A stretch of DNA of 64,000 nucleotides from Rhineura floridana (taxonomy: Eukaryota > Chordata > Lepidosauria > Squamata > Rhineuridae): positions 32,344,474-32,408,473 of the forward strand of contig NC_084487.1 in assembly GCF_030035675.1 (NCBI RefSeq), read 5' to 3'. Made by a program: the position numbers and the translations under genes. The first letter of the stretch is position 1; each line of letters starts with the position of its first letter. The notes beneath the pieces are model-generated. The model was not told the DNA's origin and made no database searches. It worked only from the letters and a program-made list of their open reading frames with translations. Positions 1 to 12,124 of this stretch are shown one piece after another.

Positions 1-1990
1 GCAATTCCATAGGGTAGGTGCCACAACCTCTTCTAGAATGCACACCTAAATGCGGTGAGGGGGGGTTGAGTGTGTCGAAGAAGCTGAGAGCAATGCCGTC
101 AGGAGTCTAGACCAAGAGGCTAGACTCCTAGCAGGGTCACCTAAGGCAGAATGGGCAAAGCTGAGACACCAGATGATGCATCCAGACTCAGAGGAAGGCA
201 ATGGTAAACCAGCTCTGAATACCTCTTAACAAGAAAACCCTATGAACAGAGTATCCAAAATGCAACACAAGATAGTGCTGGAAGATAAGACACACAACTC
301 CAGGTCACATGGCACTCAGCAAGCTACTGGGGCAGAACGGACAAGTATGAGTTGCGCTGTGACTAATGATGCCACTGGGTCAAAGACGAAAGGAAGCGCA
401 GAGGCTGATGCGCACAGATGCAAAAGGAGAGTCTGAATCTTTTGGAATAGGGCTCTTGTTTTACCCTTTTTGTTGTCCTCTTCTATTTCTATACAATAAC
501 TATTGTAATAGTTCTCTTTGTCCCTACGTACTAGTTGCTATATTGTTGCATTTAGGGTTCTAACCGTGTTTCTATCTCCATTTGCTTTTGCTTTCCTTCT
601 TTAACCATTGTAAGAGTTTTTTCAGTCATCCATTGAGGTCTTTCTTTTTAACCAGAGGTGTTGTCTTTTTGCATTCTTCCCTGATAATGTCTCTGACTTC
701 ACTCCACAGTTCTTCTGGTTTTCTATCAACTAAGTTTAAAGCCCCAAATCTGTTCCTTATTTCATCTTTATATTCCTCTGGGATGTTATTTAAATTGTGC
801 TTTGGCATTATGATTGCTTTGTTATTCTTCTTTAGCTTTACTCTGATTTTCGATACTACCAGTTCATGATGTATACCGTAGTCTATTCCTGGTCTTGTTT
901 TTGCAAAAAGTATGGAACGTCTCCATCTTCTGCTACCTATTATATAATCAATTTGATTCCTATATTGACCATTTGGTGATGTCCATGTGTACAGTCGTCT
1001 TTTCAGTTGCTCAAAAGATTATTGGCTTCACAGAATTTGATAAGTCTTTCTCCTGCTTCATTTCTATCTCCTAAGCCACATTTCATCACAATTCCTAATT
1101 CTTCTCTGTTCCCTACTTTTGCATTCCAGTCCCCCATGATTATCAGCTCATCTTGTTTTGGTGTGTGATCAATTTCTTCCTGTACTTCTGCGTAAAATCT
1201 TTCCAGTTTCTCCTCTTCTGCTTTTGCTGTTGGATCATAGATTTGGGTGATGGTTATGTTAATAGGTTTCTTGTTTAATCTTACTGATCTCACTCGCTCA
1301 GACCTTGCGTTGTAGCTCTTAATTGTTTTTGCTACATCACTTCTCACTATTAAAGCAACCCCGTTTCTTCTTAATTTCTCATTTCCTGCATAAAATATTT
1401 TGTAGTTGCTTGATTGAAAATGTCCCATTCCCATCCATTTTAATTAACTCACGCTACATATTGAAATGTTGATACGTTCCATTTCTTGCTTGACAATTTC
1501 TAACTTTCCCTGCTTCATGCTTCTCACATTCTATGTTCCTATTGTGTGCATCGTACAACTCCGGACTCTCCTTTTGCATCTGTGCGCATCAGCCTCTGCG
1601 CTTCCTTTCGTCTTTGACCCAGTGGCATCATTAGTCACAGCGCAACTCATACTTGTCCGTTCTGCCCCAGTAGCTTGCTGAGTGCCATGTGACCTGGAGT
1701 TGTGTCTTATCTTCCAGCACTATCTTGTGTTGCATTTTGGATACTCTGTTCCTAGGGTTTTCTTGTTAAGAGGTATGCAGAGCTGGTTTACCATTGCCTT
1801 CCTCTGAGTCTGGATGCATCTTCATCTGGTGTCTCAGCTTTGACCATTCCGCCTTGGGTGACCCTGCTAAGAGTCTAGCCTCTTGGTCTAGACTCCTAAC
1901 AGCATTGCTCTCAGCTTCTTTGACACTCTCAACTCCCCTCACCACGTTAGGTGAATCCCTGCATCCTAGAGGGGGATTGCAGCCTTAGTT
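1..1990 (-). mobile_element. RTE-BovB LINE fragment with inverted 5' duplication
   Basis: Read on the minus strand, 1990 to about 1540 is BovB 5' untranslated sequence and 1434-1003 encodes the apurinic-type endonuclease, with the typical IIMGDWNAKVGN block and the GLGDRNEAGERLIKFCE block. Degraded coding sequence continues to about 440 (626-808 and the KTRALFQKI-like stretch near 450). At about 436 the sequence turns into a second copy of the same 5' region in the opposite orientation (plus strand, 1-436). The two arms are very similar, for example over the stretch containing gaggaaggcaatggtaaacc. The reverse transcriptase half is absent. Family assignment is from recognisable BovB endonuclease motifs; the element may extend left of the window. 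Confidence 0.88.
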
Positions 1991-2122
1991 TTGATTTTCT
2001 GTTGTTCATATATTAGCTATTCAAATACTGAACCTGACAGAAGGGGGGTTGTGAGAGTTTGACGTGCCTTGTGTCCCCTAAAGCTAGCCTGCTCTCAGTA
2101 CGGCACTGTAGTTTCACCAGAG

Positions 2123-2238
2123 CAGAGCTTGGAAAAGTTACTTTTTTGAACTACAACTCCCATCAGCCCAATCCAGTGGCCATGCTGGCTGGGGCTGATG
2201 GGAGTTGTAGTTCTAAAAAGTAACTTTTCCAAGCTCTG
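2123..2238. mobile_element. 116-bp foldback hAT-type MITE
   Basis: The element is almost one perfect hairpin: it starts cagagcttggaaaagt and ends with the reverse complement, with inner arms carrying actacaactcccatcagc. It is flanked by the exact 8-bp duplication caccagag at 2115-2122 and 2239-2246. An 8-bp target duplication and a CAG...CTG end are typical of the hAT superfamily. A second copy lies at 49275-49391. Confidence 0.9.
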
Positions 2239-2499
2239 CACCAGAGTTGCCAGTAAGATCAACTTCTCTGTGTGGTATGGGAAGGGTTCTTCACCGCAGG
2301 CAGCAAAATTTCTTGGGCTAGCCCTGCTTCCTTGATAATAGGTACTACATGATAATGAGATACACCTGGCTTTTGCAGATACTCTCATGGATGCAACACC
2401 CATGGAAAACCATAAATATAGTGGAATGATTTGGTAATACCGCAGTGTTCTTTGGATAAGGGGCTGACAGATAATTAGAATTCTTCCCTTTTTATAGAA

Positions 2500-2835
2500 C
2501 GTAGGAAACTGCCTTATACTGAGTCATACCATCGGTCCACCTAGTTCAGTATCATCTGTACCACTGTTCTTCAACCTTGGATCCTCAGATGTTGTTGGAA
2601 TACAACTCCTCTCATCTCTAGATAGCATGGTCAGTGGTCAGGAATGATGATAGTTGGAACCCCAGATGCTGATAGACTACAAGGTTGATGAACAGTGATC
2701 TACATAGTCTGGCAGCAGCTCTCCATGGTTTCAGACAGAGATCTTTCCCAGCGCTTCAAGAAATGCCATGGACTGATAGACCAGGGACCTTCTGCTTGCA
2801 AAGCTGATGCTCTATCACTGAGCTATAGCCCTTCC
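2500..2835 (-). mobile_element. tRNA-derived SINE with CR1-like tail, split by a MITE
   Basis: On the minus strand it begins with a tRNA-like head (gagcatcagctttgcaagcag, box-A/B-like spacing) near 2830 and ends near 2500 in the ggcagtttcctacgttc tail that resembles CR1 3' ends. A 126-bp MITE at 2572-2697 interrupts it. Confidence 0.75.
2572..2697. mobile_element. hAT-type MITE nested in the SINE
   Basis: Ends are cactgttcttcaacctt and its near reverse complement aaggttgatgaacagtg. The flanks atctgtac (2564-2571) and atctacat (2698-2705) match at 6 of 8 positions, an aged 8-bp target duplication. The interior carries a degraded actacaactcccatca arm pair. Confidence 0.7.
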
Positions 2836-2839
2836 CCAT

Positions 2840-4715
2840 AGCTACTTCTGTGGTACAGTAGTGTGAAGTTTGCGCTTCAGAGTTTCAGAAACAAGCAGTG
2901 CTTATATGTTGGCCTCCTCCAGCTTCCAGTGGAGGGCAAGATACAAGTGTAAATATCAAATCTCATATGCAAGAATACATTGCAAGAAAAACAAGATTTT
3001 CCTGTTTAAGTTAGCTGTGCATGCTCATTTGAGTGAAAGAGATTCCATCTCCTGTTATCTGGATTTCTGCTATCGGATTAGAATCTGGTTCCAAATAGTG
3101 CTAAAAGTAGGAGGAAATTCTGCATTTGGCTATTACTCCCCTGAATGGAATTTTTCCTCACATACACACCACATCTCTCCCTAACGATTTAGTTTGAGAG
3201 CAACTTTCTCCTCTCTGAAGCCTCGCCCACCCAGCATGCAAGAGCTTGCCAAAATGAATGTAGACAACCACTAGCAATGAAATTCTCCTCTTGGGAAATG
3301 TGGTTGTGAACAAAGGATGAACAGAGAAAGCCTGATGTCCTGATTAGTCACCTACAAAGGATGTCCCAAGATTTACCTTCCCCCCTTTCTCTATTATTAA
3401 TGTCTTTTGTAGAGTTATACCACCAATGGACTCTGGTTTTGGTGCTGTCTGGACTTTACTATACCTCTTCTCTGGGGTGGCTGCTTACACATTGCAAAAA
3501 GAATAAAAAGGGTGTTTGTTTACATATGCTATTATACACACACACACACACACACGCAAATGCAAATGCAGAAATAATTACTATAAATAGAAATGGTACA
3601 TCACAGCATAGTGGAGAAGGCTTTGATCCATATGCCGGCTCAGTCTGCTGTTCGCATACTAGCTGTTGATGGGCAGCTTCAAGGCCCCTAGTCTCCCATC
3701 TTTATCTTTAAACCAGACTTCCCCTCAAACAGAGGACTGTCTTGCATGGAGTAGGAGGCCCGGACACCCTACTCTTCTGGTAGTCTGCTGGATTTGATTC
3801 TCTGTTTCCCTTCTGAAAATAATGGGGTTATTTACACCCTAACCATTACGTCTATCCCATTGTCATTGGACTCAGGAAAAAAGGAACCAAGGAGAGAAAA
3901 TAAATAGAAATACATTTCTTTTTGCTTGTCCATGCAAGTTGCTTGCTAAAGTAAACGGGGGGTGGATGTTTGGCCTTAACACAGGTGTCCATATCACTTG
4001 AAATACAAATTCAAACTGTTTGTAGAGACAATACTACTTCATAAATTGTGCTGAAAACCTTACTGTGGACATTCCTAGAATAAGATTCGAAGAATTTTTT
4101 GACAAACCTCAAAGCACAGGCAGGTTGTTTTCTTATAAAGCCAGATTGTAAATGTTCTTCAAACAATTTTTTTTAAATGAAACCTAAGGCTCTAAAATGA
4201 CAGTCTTCCCAAATAATTTCCTTCAAGTGCACACACATTCACACTCCAAATTTATAAGAATCCGAAGTTTTTCATGTCTTTGTATCTGAATGCTGATAGC
4301 TCCCTTGCAGTTTTAAAATTGAAGCTGCAACTGGCTACAGTTGACTCCTCTGCTAAATTTATTTATCTAAATGAAAGGATTGAATTGGAGATGCCTCCTT
4401 GGTACTTAACACTTAGGCTACTTCCTAAGAAAACATTTCGGGGGTGAGGATGGTTCATGTGTTACAAAAAGACTTGGGACTATGTGTCCCAACTGCACCT
4501 TGGAATACATTAAAATGGTGAACATCAGCATGTGAATGCAGATCTTCAGAGAAGCAGATACAACTTTCTGGTGGCAGCTCCAGAGAATAATGGTCTTTCT
4601 TCCATTCTAATGGCACAGTTGTGAGAAATTCAGGGAAGATGCAATCGTATCAATAGTTTTACAAGTTACTGTTCTTCATGCAACTGCATATAGAGAAGAG
4701 ACAGTCAAGCTCATA
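2840..4715. other. No gene recognised; one (CA)n run
   Basis: Open frames here are short and have no recognisable similarity. A short CA dinucleotide run lies at about 3536-3555. The rest is AT-leaning unique-looking sequence without repeats I can name. Confidence 0.5.
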
Positions 4716-5376
4716 TGCGGCCGCATTTGGAATACTGTGTACAGTTCTGGTCGCCTCATCTCAAAAAGGATATTATAGAGTTGGAAAAGGTTCAGAAGAG
4801 GGCAACCAGAATGATCATGGGGATGGAGCGACTCCCTTACGAGGAAAGGTTGCAGCATTTGGGGCTTTTTAGTTTAGAGAAAAGGCGGGTCAGAGGAGAC
4901 ATGATAGAAATGTATAAAATTATGCATGGTATTGAGAAAGTGGATAGAGAAAAGTTCTTCTCCCTCTCTCATAATACTAGAACTCGTGGACATTCAAAGA
5001 AGCTGAATGTTGGAAGATTCAGGACAGACAAAAGGAAGTACTTCTTTACTCAGCGCATAGTTAAACTATGGAATTTGCTCCCACAAGATGCAGTAATGGC
5101 CACCAGCTTGGACGGCTTTAAAAGAAGATTAGACAAATTTATGGAGGACAGGGCTATCAGTGGCTACTAGCCATGATGGCTGTGCTGTGCCACCCTAGTC
5201 AGAGGCAGCATGCTTCTGAAAACCAGTTGCCGGAAGCCTCAGGAGGGGAGAGTGTTCTTGCACTCGGGTCCTGCTTGCGGGCTTCCCCCAGGCACCTGGT
5301 TGGCCACTGTGAGAACAGGATGCTGGACTAGATGGGCCACTGGCCTGATCCAGCAGGCTCTTCTTATGTTCTTATG
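4716..5376 (+). mobile_element. CR1 LINE, 5'-truncated young copy
   Basis: The copy starts abruptly at tgcggccgca inside the C-terminal region after the reverse transcriptase domain and stays open to the stop at 5168 (...DRAISGY). A 3' untranslated region follows, ending in the characteristic ctcttcttatgttcttatg. It differs from 11259-11914 at only six positions that I counted over about 656 bp, so both come from a recently active family. Confidence 0.92.
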
Positions 5377-5535
5377 GAGGATTCCTGTAAAGTATGCACT
5401 TAATATTTGGGGTTGACATTCTTTGGCTTCTGCTGAGGCCCAGTAATGTGAGATGTGGCTGCAATGACACCTTCTGCAGTCTCTACTTGTGGGTATATAA
5501 GGCAGGAGTGGGATTGATGTGAACTGATGCATTGC

Positions 5536-5762
5536 AAAAGAACATAAGAAGAGCCTGCTGGATCAGACCAATGGCCCATCTAGTCCAGCATCCTGTTTTC
5601 ACAGAGGCCAAACAGATGTCTATGGAAAGCCCACCAGCAAGACCTGAGTGCAACAACACTCTGCAGTTTCCAGCCACTGATATTCAGAAGCATACTGCCT
5701 GCAACCATGGAAGAAGAACATGGAGGAAGGGCATAGCCATTGTGGCTAGCAGCCCTTGATGT
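5536..5762 (-). mobile_element. CR1 LINE 3' UTR fragment, minus strand
   Basis: The sequence aagaacataagaagagcctg followed by the ggatcagaccaatggccc block is the reverse complement of a CR1 3' end. It extends to the gctagcagccc stretch, matching the region just after the ORF2 stop. It lies head to head in 3' ends with the plus-strand copy ending at 5376, so the two form an imperfect inverted pair. It is more diverged than that copy. Confidence 0.85.
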
Positions 5763-5764
5763 GG

Positions 5765-8020
5765 ATATGTGGGAGCAACTTGGGACTGAGGGGGAAGGAC
5801 TGAGAAAAGGAAGTGGTCATGCAGTGAATATGTTGCTTTGCTCACCAGACACTGAAGGGGGTTGCGCTGATTTCTGCTTTGCTTGTAGCAAGAGATTTCC
5901 AGGCTTTCCAAACAGCTGTAAAAGTTCTTGCTCTGCAGTAGTTTTGCAAGCTGGGAAGGGGTGGGGATTACATTTGCATGATGGAAAGGAGTAGAAAATT
6001 GCTTTTCCCGAATGATTTCTTCTCTCTTTTTGTGCATTGGCTGTAAGCCAGCCATGCTGGAAACTAAGCTCACATGACACGAGGAGAGTGGGTGTGAGGA
6101 AAGAGGCCCACAACAAGAAAAAATGGGGATGGGGAGGTAGAAAAAGCAAGTGGATATCTGGCCTGGCTGAGCTGTAAATCTCTTCTGTAGTTCATTCTCT
6201 TCGTCCTAGAGAATTCACACGTGGGTAATTGTAAGAAGGGCATTACCTTTTGCTAGTTCTGGAAGATAGAGCATCAATCCTCCCATCCCCAGAATCTAAT
6301 TGAAGGGGCAGGAAATGTATGCAGCTTGTTTGGCTGTGTTCAGATGTCATGATTAAACCATCATTTATCATAATGGGAATGAGCCCACCCAGCCCACCCC
6401 CCAGCTTGCACATCCCCCCTCCCCTTCCAGCGTGGGTCTGCGGAACAGTTAAAAAGTGTTTGTTTCCTTTTTTTTAATTGACTGGCACTTGTCATGTTGT
6501 ACAAACAGTTTGTTATGAACAACAAACTGTGGATAATCTTGACTATGGTTTGTTTGAAACGGGCCAACCCTAATCTGTGATTTATGAAGCTGGCTTGTTT
6601 CAACAAAGCACAGTTAAGATTTAACCACGGTTTAGGGCTCAGATGTACTGCTAAACTGCTGTTAACTGAATTTGAAAGCAAACACTTCTGATCTCACTGC
6701 CACATCAGAGGAGAAAAGGAGAGGGAGAGTGTGAAAGCCATGGGAAGGGTAGCATAGTTCACATCATGATAAACCATAGTTTATCTCTCTCCACCATTAC
6801 CCTACATCATACCTCTAGTTATTGCAGTTAGTCTTTGATATCCAAAAGGATGGGAGTGAGAAGAATACTAGGGTTGTACATGGATGCAGGGAGGGAAGAC
6901 TTACCTGTGTGTGTCTGGATTCCAGTATACGAGCCAATATCTGCCTCTTGCCTGAAAGCTGAGATTTAGTGTTGTGAGCTATCTGTGACTCTGAAATGCA
7001 TGCTCAAGTCTCAGAGTCCTCTTTGGACTCAGGAAGAAGTCAGAGTTGTGACTAGCAGGTAGTATATAGTATCTGGATTAGCCAGATGATCTGGTTTAAA
7101 GGATAGGGGCCTGGCCTTCTGCCCCTTCCAGGTCAACAGCCAAATCTCTAATCCATGCAGTTCAGGCTCCTGCCCCAGCTCTCACTATGGCTCACTATCT
7201 AGTAATGCACTTGGGTAACTTGAAGCCAAAGGACGCAAACTCTAATGTTTAGATCTGCCCATGCCCCCAGCCTGCCCCTGACAATGGCTGCAGCAGAATA
7301 GAACTTTTGTAATTTTTGCAAATGTACCCAAAACCCTCTTGAGCCCAGCAAGGACCTTTGCTTGAAGCATAAGAATGTAAGAAGAGGCCTGCTGGATCAG
7401 GCCAAAGGACCCTCTGCTTCAGCATCCTATGGGAAGCCCACAAACAATATGAATGCAACAGTGCTGTCCCCACTTGTGATTCTCAGCAACTTGTTTTCAG
7501 AGGCAACTGAGATTACAACTTTTATGTTAATATTTCAAGACCATTCTATGTTTTTTTAAAACACAGAAATATTTAGTGAGTGTACAACATCTGTTCTCGT
7601 GGAATTTTAGACAAAGGCATTCTTTAGAATGGCAGGGCTCTGTGCCATGACCCTACGGCTGGAAATACCTGCACATGTTTAAGACAGACCTTGCTGCCAT
7701 CTGGCCTGCAGACCCAGAAACCTGGTGAAGAGTTAATCAAAGGGTCCCAGTGTAATTTGATTGACACTTCCAGCTTGCATTTAAACACAGCCATTTAGGC
7801 TGCAACCAGAGCCAGATCAGGTCATTCAGCCTTAAGCGCCATCAAGATGTCGGAGCAGAGTCACTTCCCTCTATTTGCACTGTAGCCTTACCATCCAAAT
7901 AGCTGTTTTCAAATTGGGACAGAAAGTAAGATGTATGCATTATTTGGCTCTCTTGCTTCCCTCTACCTCTTTATGTTAATAATTGAAACTGAGGGATTTA
8001 GAAACATGGCTTGGGAAGAG
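5765..8020. other. Non-coding interval with degraded repeats
   Basis: No gene recognised. 6335-6790 has weakly inverted ends (gttcagatgtcatgattaaacc and catcatgataaaccatag) and repeated gtttgt/ccacggttt words, which suggests an old non-autonomous DNA transposon related to sequence at 36000-36290. 7365-7465 holds a CR1 3' end on the minus strand. The remainder shows nothing I can name. Confidence 0.45.
7365..7465 (-). mobile_element. Degraded CR1 3' end, minus strand
   Basis: The run gtaagaagaggcctgctgg with the following atcaggccaaagg is a diverged reverse complement of the CR1 3' terminus. Only about 100 bp can be aligned by eye. Confidence 0.75.
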
Positions 8021-8024
8021 ACTA

Positions 8025-8152
8025 TGGCTGTGTACACGTTAAGTGCCCACTGAATCCTGGGGACTGTAAAGGGTGCTGGGAATTGTTGTTCCCAGGATTC
8101 CTTGGGGAAGTAACGTGCTTTAAATGTATAATGTGTATGCAGGCTTTAGCTC
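8025..8152. mobile_element. Foldback MITE with aattcccaggattc arms
   Basis: Left arm ggctgtgtacacg...actgaatcctgggga and right arm ttcccaggattccttgggg...aatgtataatgtgtatgc are inverted. Related copies occur at 23447-23612, 32762-32914 and 34588-34755. Confidence 0.65.
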
Positions 8153-8187
8153 AGGAATAGATCACATCCTTTGCATATAAAAAGTCC

Positions 8188-8385
8188 AATCATAGGAACA
8201 TAGGAAGCTGCCTTATATTGAGCCAGACCATTGGGCCGTCTAGCTTAGTATTGTCTACACTGACAGGCAGCGGCTCTCCAAGGTTTCAGGCAAGAGTCTC
8301 TCTCAACCCTACCTGGAGATTGAACCTGGAAATATTCTGCATGCGAAGCAGATGCTCTGCCGCTGAGCTATGTCCCCTTCCTTCT
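8188..8385 (-). mobile_element. tRNA-derived SINE with CR1-like tail
   Basis: On the minus strand it has a tRNA-like head ending near 8380 (agcggcagagcatctgcttcg) and a tail at 8190-8215 reading ggcagcttcctatgttccta. It is complete in outline. Confidence 0.8.
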
Positions 8386-9427
8386 TAGCAGCAGCAGCAT
8401 AGGGGAGCTGGTGGTGGTAATGGTAGACAGTACTGGGCTAGATGGCCAAATAGATTGGCCCAGAATAAAGCAGATTCTGTGTTCCTGTGTGACTGACAAC
8501 TGGTGTACACATCCATCCATTTATGTTTACCACATCACCACCCCTGTATTCTGCCTTCTCTGAAAGGCTTGTGGTTGGTAAGATGCTTTTAAAGCACACG
8601 TGAACATTAAGCTCTTTCTTGCTTAATCCTGTCTTGTACATTTTTTTTAGTATGTCACTAATTATTACATAATGACAGTCTGACAAGCAGTGCATCTTAC
8701 AATTTAAAAACAAATTGTGCCCTTCCAAATTCCCAAATTTTTCCTTCCTGTTCCCTGAGGGATAACTTTTCCTTGTCACAAGTTGCTGTTACAAACCTAG
8801 CTTCATTTTGTGGCTCCCAAATACAGATTCTTGCAAAAAGGTCTTACGCCACTTCCATATGATGTTCGTCTGCATTCCTGAATATCCTATGTCTCTCTTC
8901 CCATCAGTGGTAAAAGTGCAGAGTGAGAAATGCAATACTTTGCCTATTAAAATGAGTAGAAAACGCCATCGTTGTAGAACAGTTGCTTTGTTTTATATGA
9001 AGTCACAATATCAGTCTGTGATGCCTCTTCTGATTAACAGATCATGGTAGCAAAGCTGGGAGGGATAATGTGAAATTCCTGTGTCTCTGGGATTACCACC
9101 TCTTGCTTCCCAAACACCTGGATCAGGAAATCCCCAGGAAGTCTGCCTCAGCCAGGATAAGATATGCCCTGTGAACCACAAGCTTCAGCCCCACCAACTT
9201 TTTCTCAAAAAGTGACCACTGATGTAATCTGTCTGTAAAATTGGTATAGGTATTATACCTAAGGTATAGGTACAGAATTGGTATAGGTATTATATCTATG
9301 GTATAGGTACAGAATAGGAACTTAGTATGGTAGCCTCTTGACCAAGCTGACGTGGGTTTTTGAATCAGAAATAAACATTATATACAAATGTTAAATGTGA
9401 TAGTAAATGAATAAATTGTTATTGTAG
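8386..9427. other. No gene recognised; short 37-bp tandem duplication
   Basis: The only structure seen is a two-copy direct repeat of 37 bp at 9241-9277 and 9278-9314, with two mismatches, rich in ggtatagg words and partly palindromic inside. No coding region or named repeat was recognised in the remainder. Confidence 0.5.
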
Positions 9428-11914
9428 TTGGTCATGGAACCGACCAGAGGGACGGCAACCCTGGACTTAATCCTCAGTGGGGACCGGGACCTGGTGCAAG
9501 ATGTAAATGTTGTTGAACCGATTGGGAGCAGTGACCACAGTGCTATTAAATTAAACATACATGTAACTGGCCAATTGCCAAGAAAATCCAACACGGTCAC
9601 ATTTGACTTCAAAAGAGGAAACTTCACAAAAATGAGGGGATTGGTAAAAAGAAAGCTGAAAAACAAAGTCCAGAGGGTCACATCACTCGAAAATGCTTGG
9701 AAGTTGTTTAAAAACACTATATTAGAAGCTCAACTGGAGTGCATACCGCAGACCAGAAAAGGTACCGCCAGGGCCAAGAAGATGCCAGCATGGTTAACGA
9801 GCAAAGTCAAGGAAGCTCTTAGAGGCAAAAAGTCTTCCTTCAAAAAATGGAAGTCTTGTCCAAATGAAGAAAATAAAAAAGAACACAAACTCTGGCGAAA
9901 GAAATGCAAGAAGACAATAAGGGATGCTAAAAAAGAATTTGAGGAGCACATTGCTAAGAACATAAAAACCAACAACAAAAAATGCTATAAATACATTCAA
10001 AGCAGGAGACCATCTAGGGAGACAATTGGACCCTTGGATGATAAGGGAGTCAAAGGTGTACTAAAGAACGATAAGGAGATTGCAGAGAAGCTAAATGAAT
10101 TCTTTGCATCTGTCTTCACAGTGGAAGATATAGGGCAGATCCCTGAACCTGAACTAACATTTGCAGAAAGGGATTCTGAGGAACTGAGACAAATAGTGGT
10201 AACGAGAGAGGAAGTTCTAGGCTTAATGGACAATATAAAAACTGACAAATCACCGGGCCCGGATGGCATCCACCCGAGAGTTCTCAAAGAACTCAAATGT
10301 GAAATTGCTGATCTGCTAACTAAAATATGTAACTTGTCCCTTGGGTCCTCCTCCGTGCCTGAGGACTGGAAAGTGGCAAATATAACGCCAATCTTCAAAA
10401 AGGGATCCAGAGGGGATCCCGGAAATTACAGGCCAGTTAGCTTAACTTCTGTCCCTGGAAAACTGGTAGAAAGTATTATTAAAGCTAGATTAACTAAGCA
10501 CATAGAAGAACAAGCCTTGCTGAAGCAGAGCCAGCATGGCTTCTGCAAGGGAAAGTCCTGTCTCAGTAACCTATTAGAATTCTTTGAGAGTGTCAACAAG
10601 CATATAGATAGAGGTGATCCAGTGGACATAGTGTACTTAGACTTTCAAAAAGCGTTTGACAAGGTACCTCACCAAAGGCTTCTGAGGAAGCTTAGCAGTC
10701 ATGGAATAAAAGGAGAGGTCCTCTTGTGGATAAGAAATTGGTTAAGAAGCAGAAAGCAGAGAGTAGGAATAAACGGACAGTTCTCCCAATGGAGGGCTGT
10801 AGAAAGTGGAGTCCCTCAAGGATTGGTATTGGGACCTGTACTTTTCAACTTGTTCATTAATGACCTAGAATTAGGAGTGAGCAGTGAAGTGGCCAAGTTT
10901 GCTGACGACACTAAATTGTTCAGGGTTGTTAAAACAAAAAGGGATTGTGAAGAGCTCCAAAAAGATCTCTCCAAACTGAGTGAATGGGCGGAAAAATGGC
11001 AAATGCAATTCAATATAAACAAGTGTAAAATTATGCATATTGGAGCAAAAAATCTGAATTTCACATATACGCTCATGGGGTCTGAACTGGCGGTGACCGA
11101 CCAGGAGAGAGACCTCAGGGTTGTAGTGGACAGCACGATGAAAATGTCGACCCAGTGTGCGGCAGCTGTGAAAAAGGCAAATTCCATGCTAGCGATAATT
11201 AGGAAAGGTATTGAAAATAAAACAGCCGATATCATAATGCCATTGTATAAATCTATGGTGCGGCCGCATTTGGAATACTGTGTACAGTTCTGGTCGCCTC
11301 ATCTCAAAAAGGATATTATAGAGTTGGAAAAGGTTCAGAAGAGGGCAACCAGAATGATCAAGGGGATGGAGCGACTCCCTTACGAGGAAAGGTTGCAGCA
11401 TTTGGGGCTTTTTAGTTTAGAGAAAAGGCGGGTCAGAGGAGACATGATAGAAGTGTATAAAATTATGCATGGCATTGAGAAAGTGGATAGAGAAAAGTTC
11501 TTCTCCCTCTCTCATAATACTAGAACTCGTGGACATTCAAAGAAGCTGAATGTTGGAAGATTCAGGACAGACAAAAGGAAGTACTTCTTTACTCAGCGCA
11601 TAGTTAAACTATGGAATTTGCTCCCACAAGATGCAGTAATGGCCACCAGCTTGGACGGCTTTAAAAGAAGATTAGACAAATTCATGGAGGACAGGGCTAT
11701 CAATGGCTACTAGCCATGATGGCTGTGCTGTGCCACCCTAGTCAGAGGCAGCATGCTTCTGAAAACCAGTTGCCGGAAGCCTCAGGAGGGGAGAGTGTTC
11801 TTGCACTCGAGTCCTGCTTGCGGGCTTCCCCCAGGCACCTGGTTGGCCACTGTGAGAACAGGATGCTGGACTAGATGGGCCACTGGCCTGATCCAGCAGG
11901 CTCTTCTTATGTTC
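9428..11914 (+). mobile_element. CR1-clade LINE, long copy with open ORF2 segment
   Basis: A 761-codon frame is open from about 9428 to 11713. It starts inside the C-terminal part of the endonuclease (GSSDHSAIKL), passes a basic linker, then the reverse transcriptase: SPGPDGIHPRVLKEL, NYRPVSLTSVPGKLVE, DFQKAFDKVPHQRLL, and the catalytic FADD at 10898-10909. The C-terminal region ends ...DRAINGY at the stop, followed by a 200-bp 3' UTR ending ctcttcttatgttc. It is 5'-truncated: the first part of the endonuclease and any ORF1 are missing. The lack of internal stops and 99 percent match with 4716-5371 indicate recent insertion. It cannot be autonomous because of the truncation. Confidence 0.95.
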
Positions 11915-12124
11915 CCTGTCCTACCTTATTAATCCCAATAAAATCCCCCCTGAAACCTCAACCCTTATAACTAGATTTTCTCTTCTTGACCCTTAATCCT
12001 ATCTATATTGTAACTGTAGAACCTCATAAGCTTTTCTTTTCAAAACTCCCCTTGGAATTCTCATTCACGCACCCCCTCCCACCTGTCAGTCATACCTAAT
12101 CTGCACCTACCAACATTCTATTAA
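11915..12124. other. Short AT-rich spacer between two LINEs
   Basis: No coding or repeat signal recognised between the CR1 3' end and the BovB 3' end. Confidence 0.4.

Noticed and set aside
9241-9314. CRISPR-like or satellite array
   Set aside because: Only two direct copies of 37 bp without spacers; a simple tandem duplication explains it.
9997-10398. Minus-strand frames opposite the CR1 open frame
   Set aside because: They are antisense shadows of the reverse transcriptase frame and have no similarity of their own.
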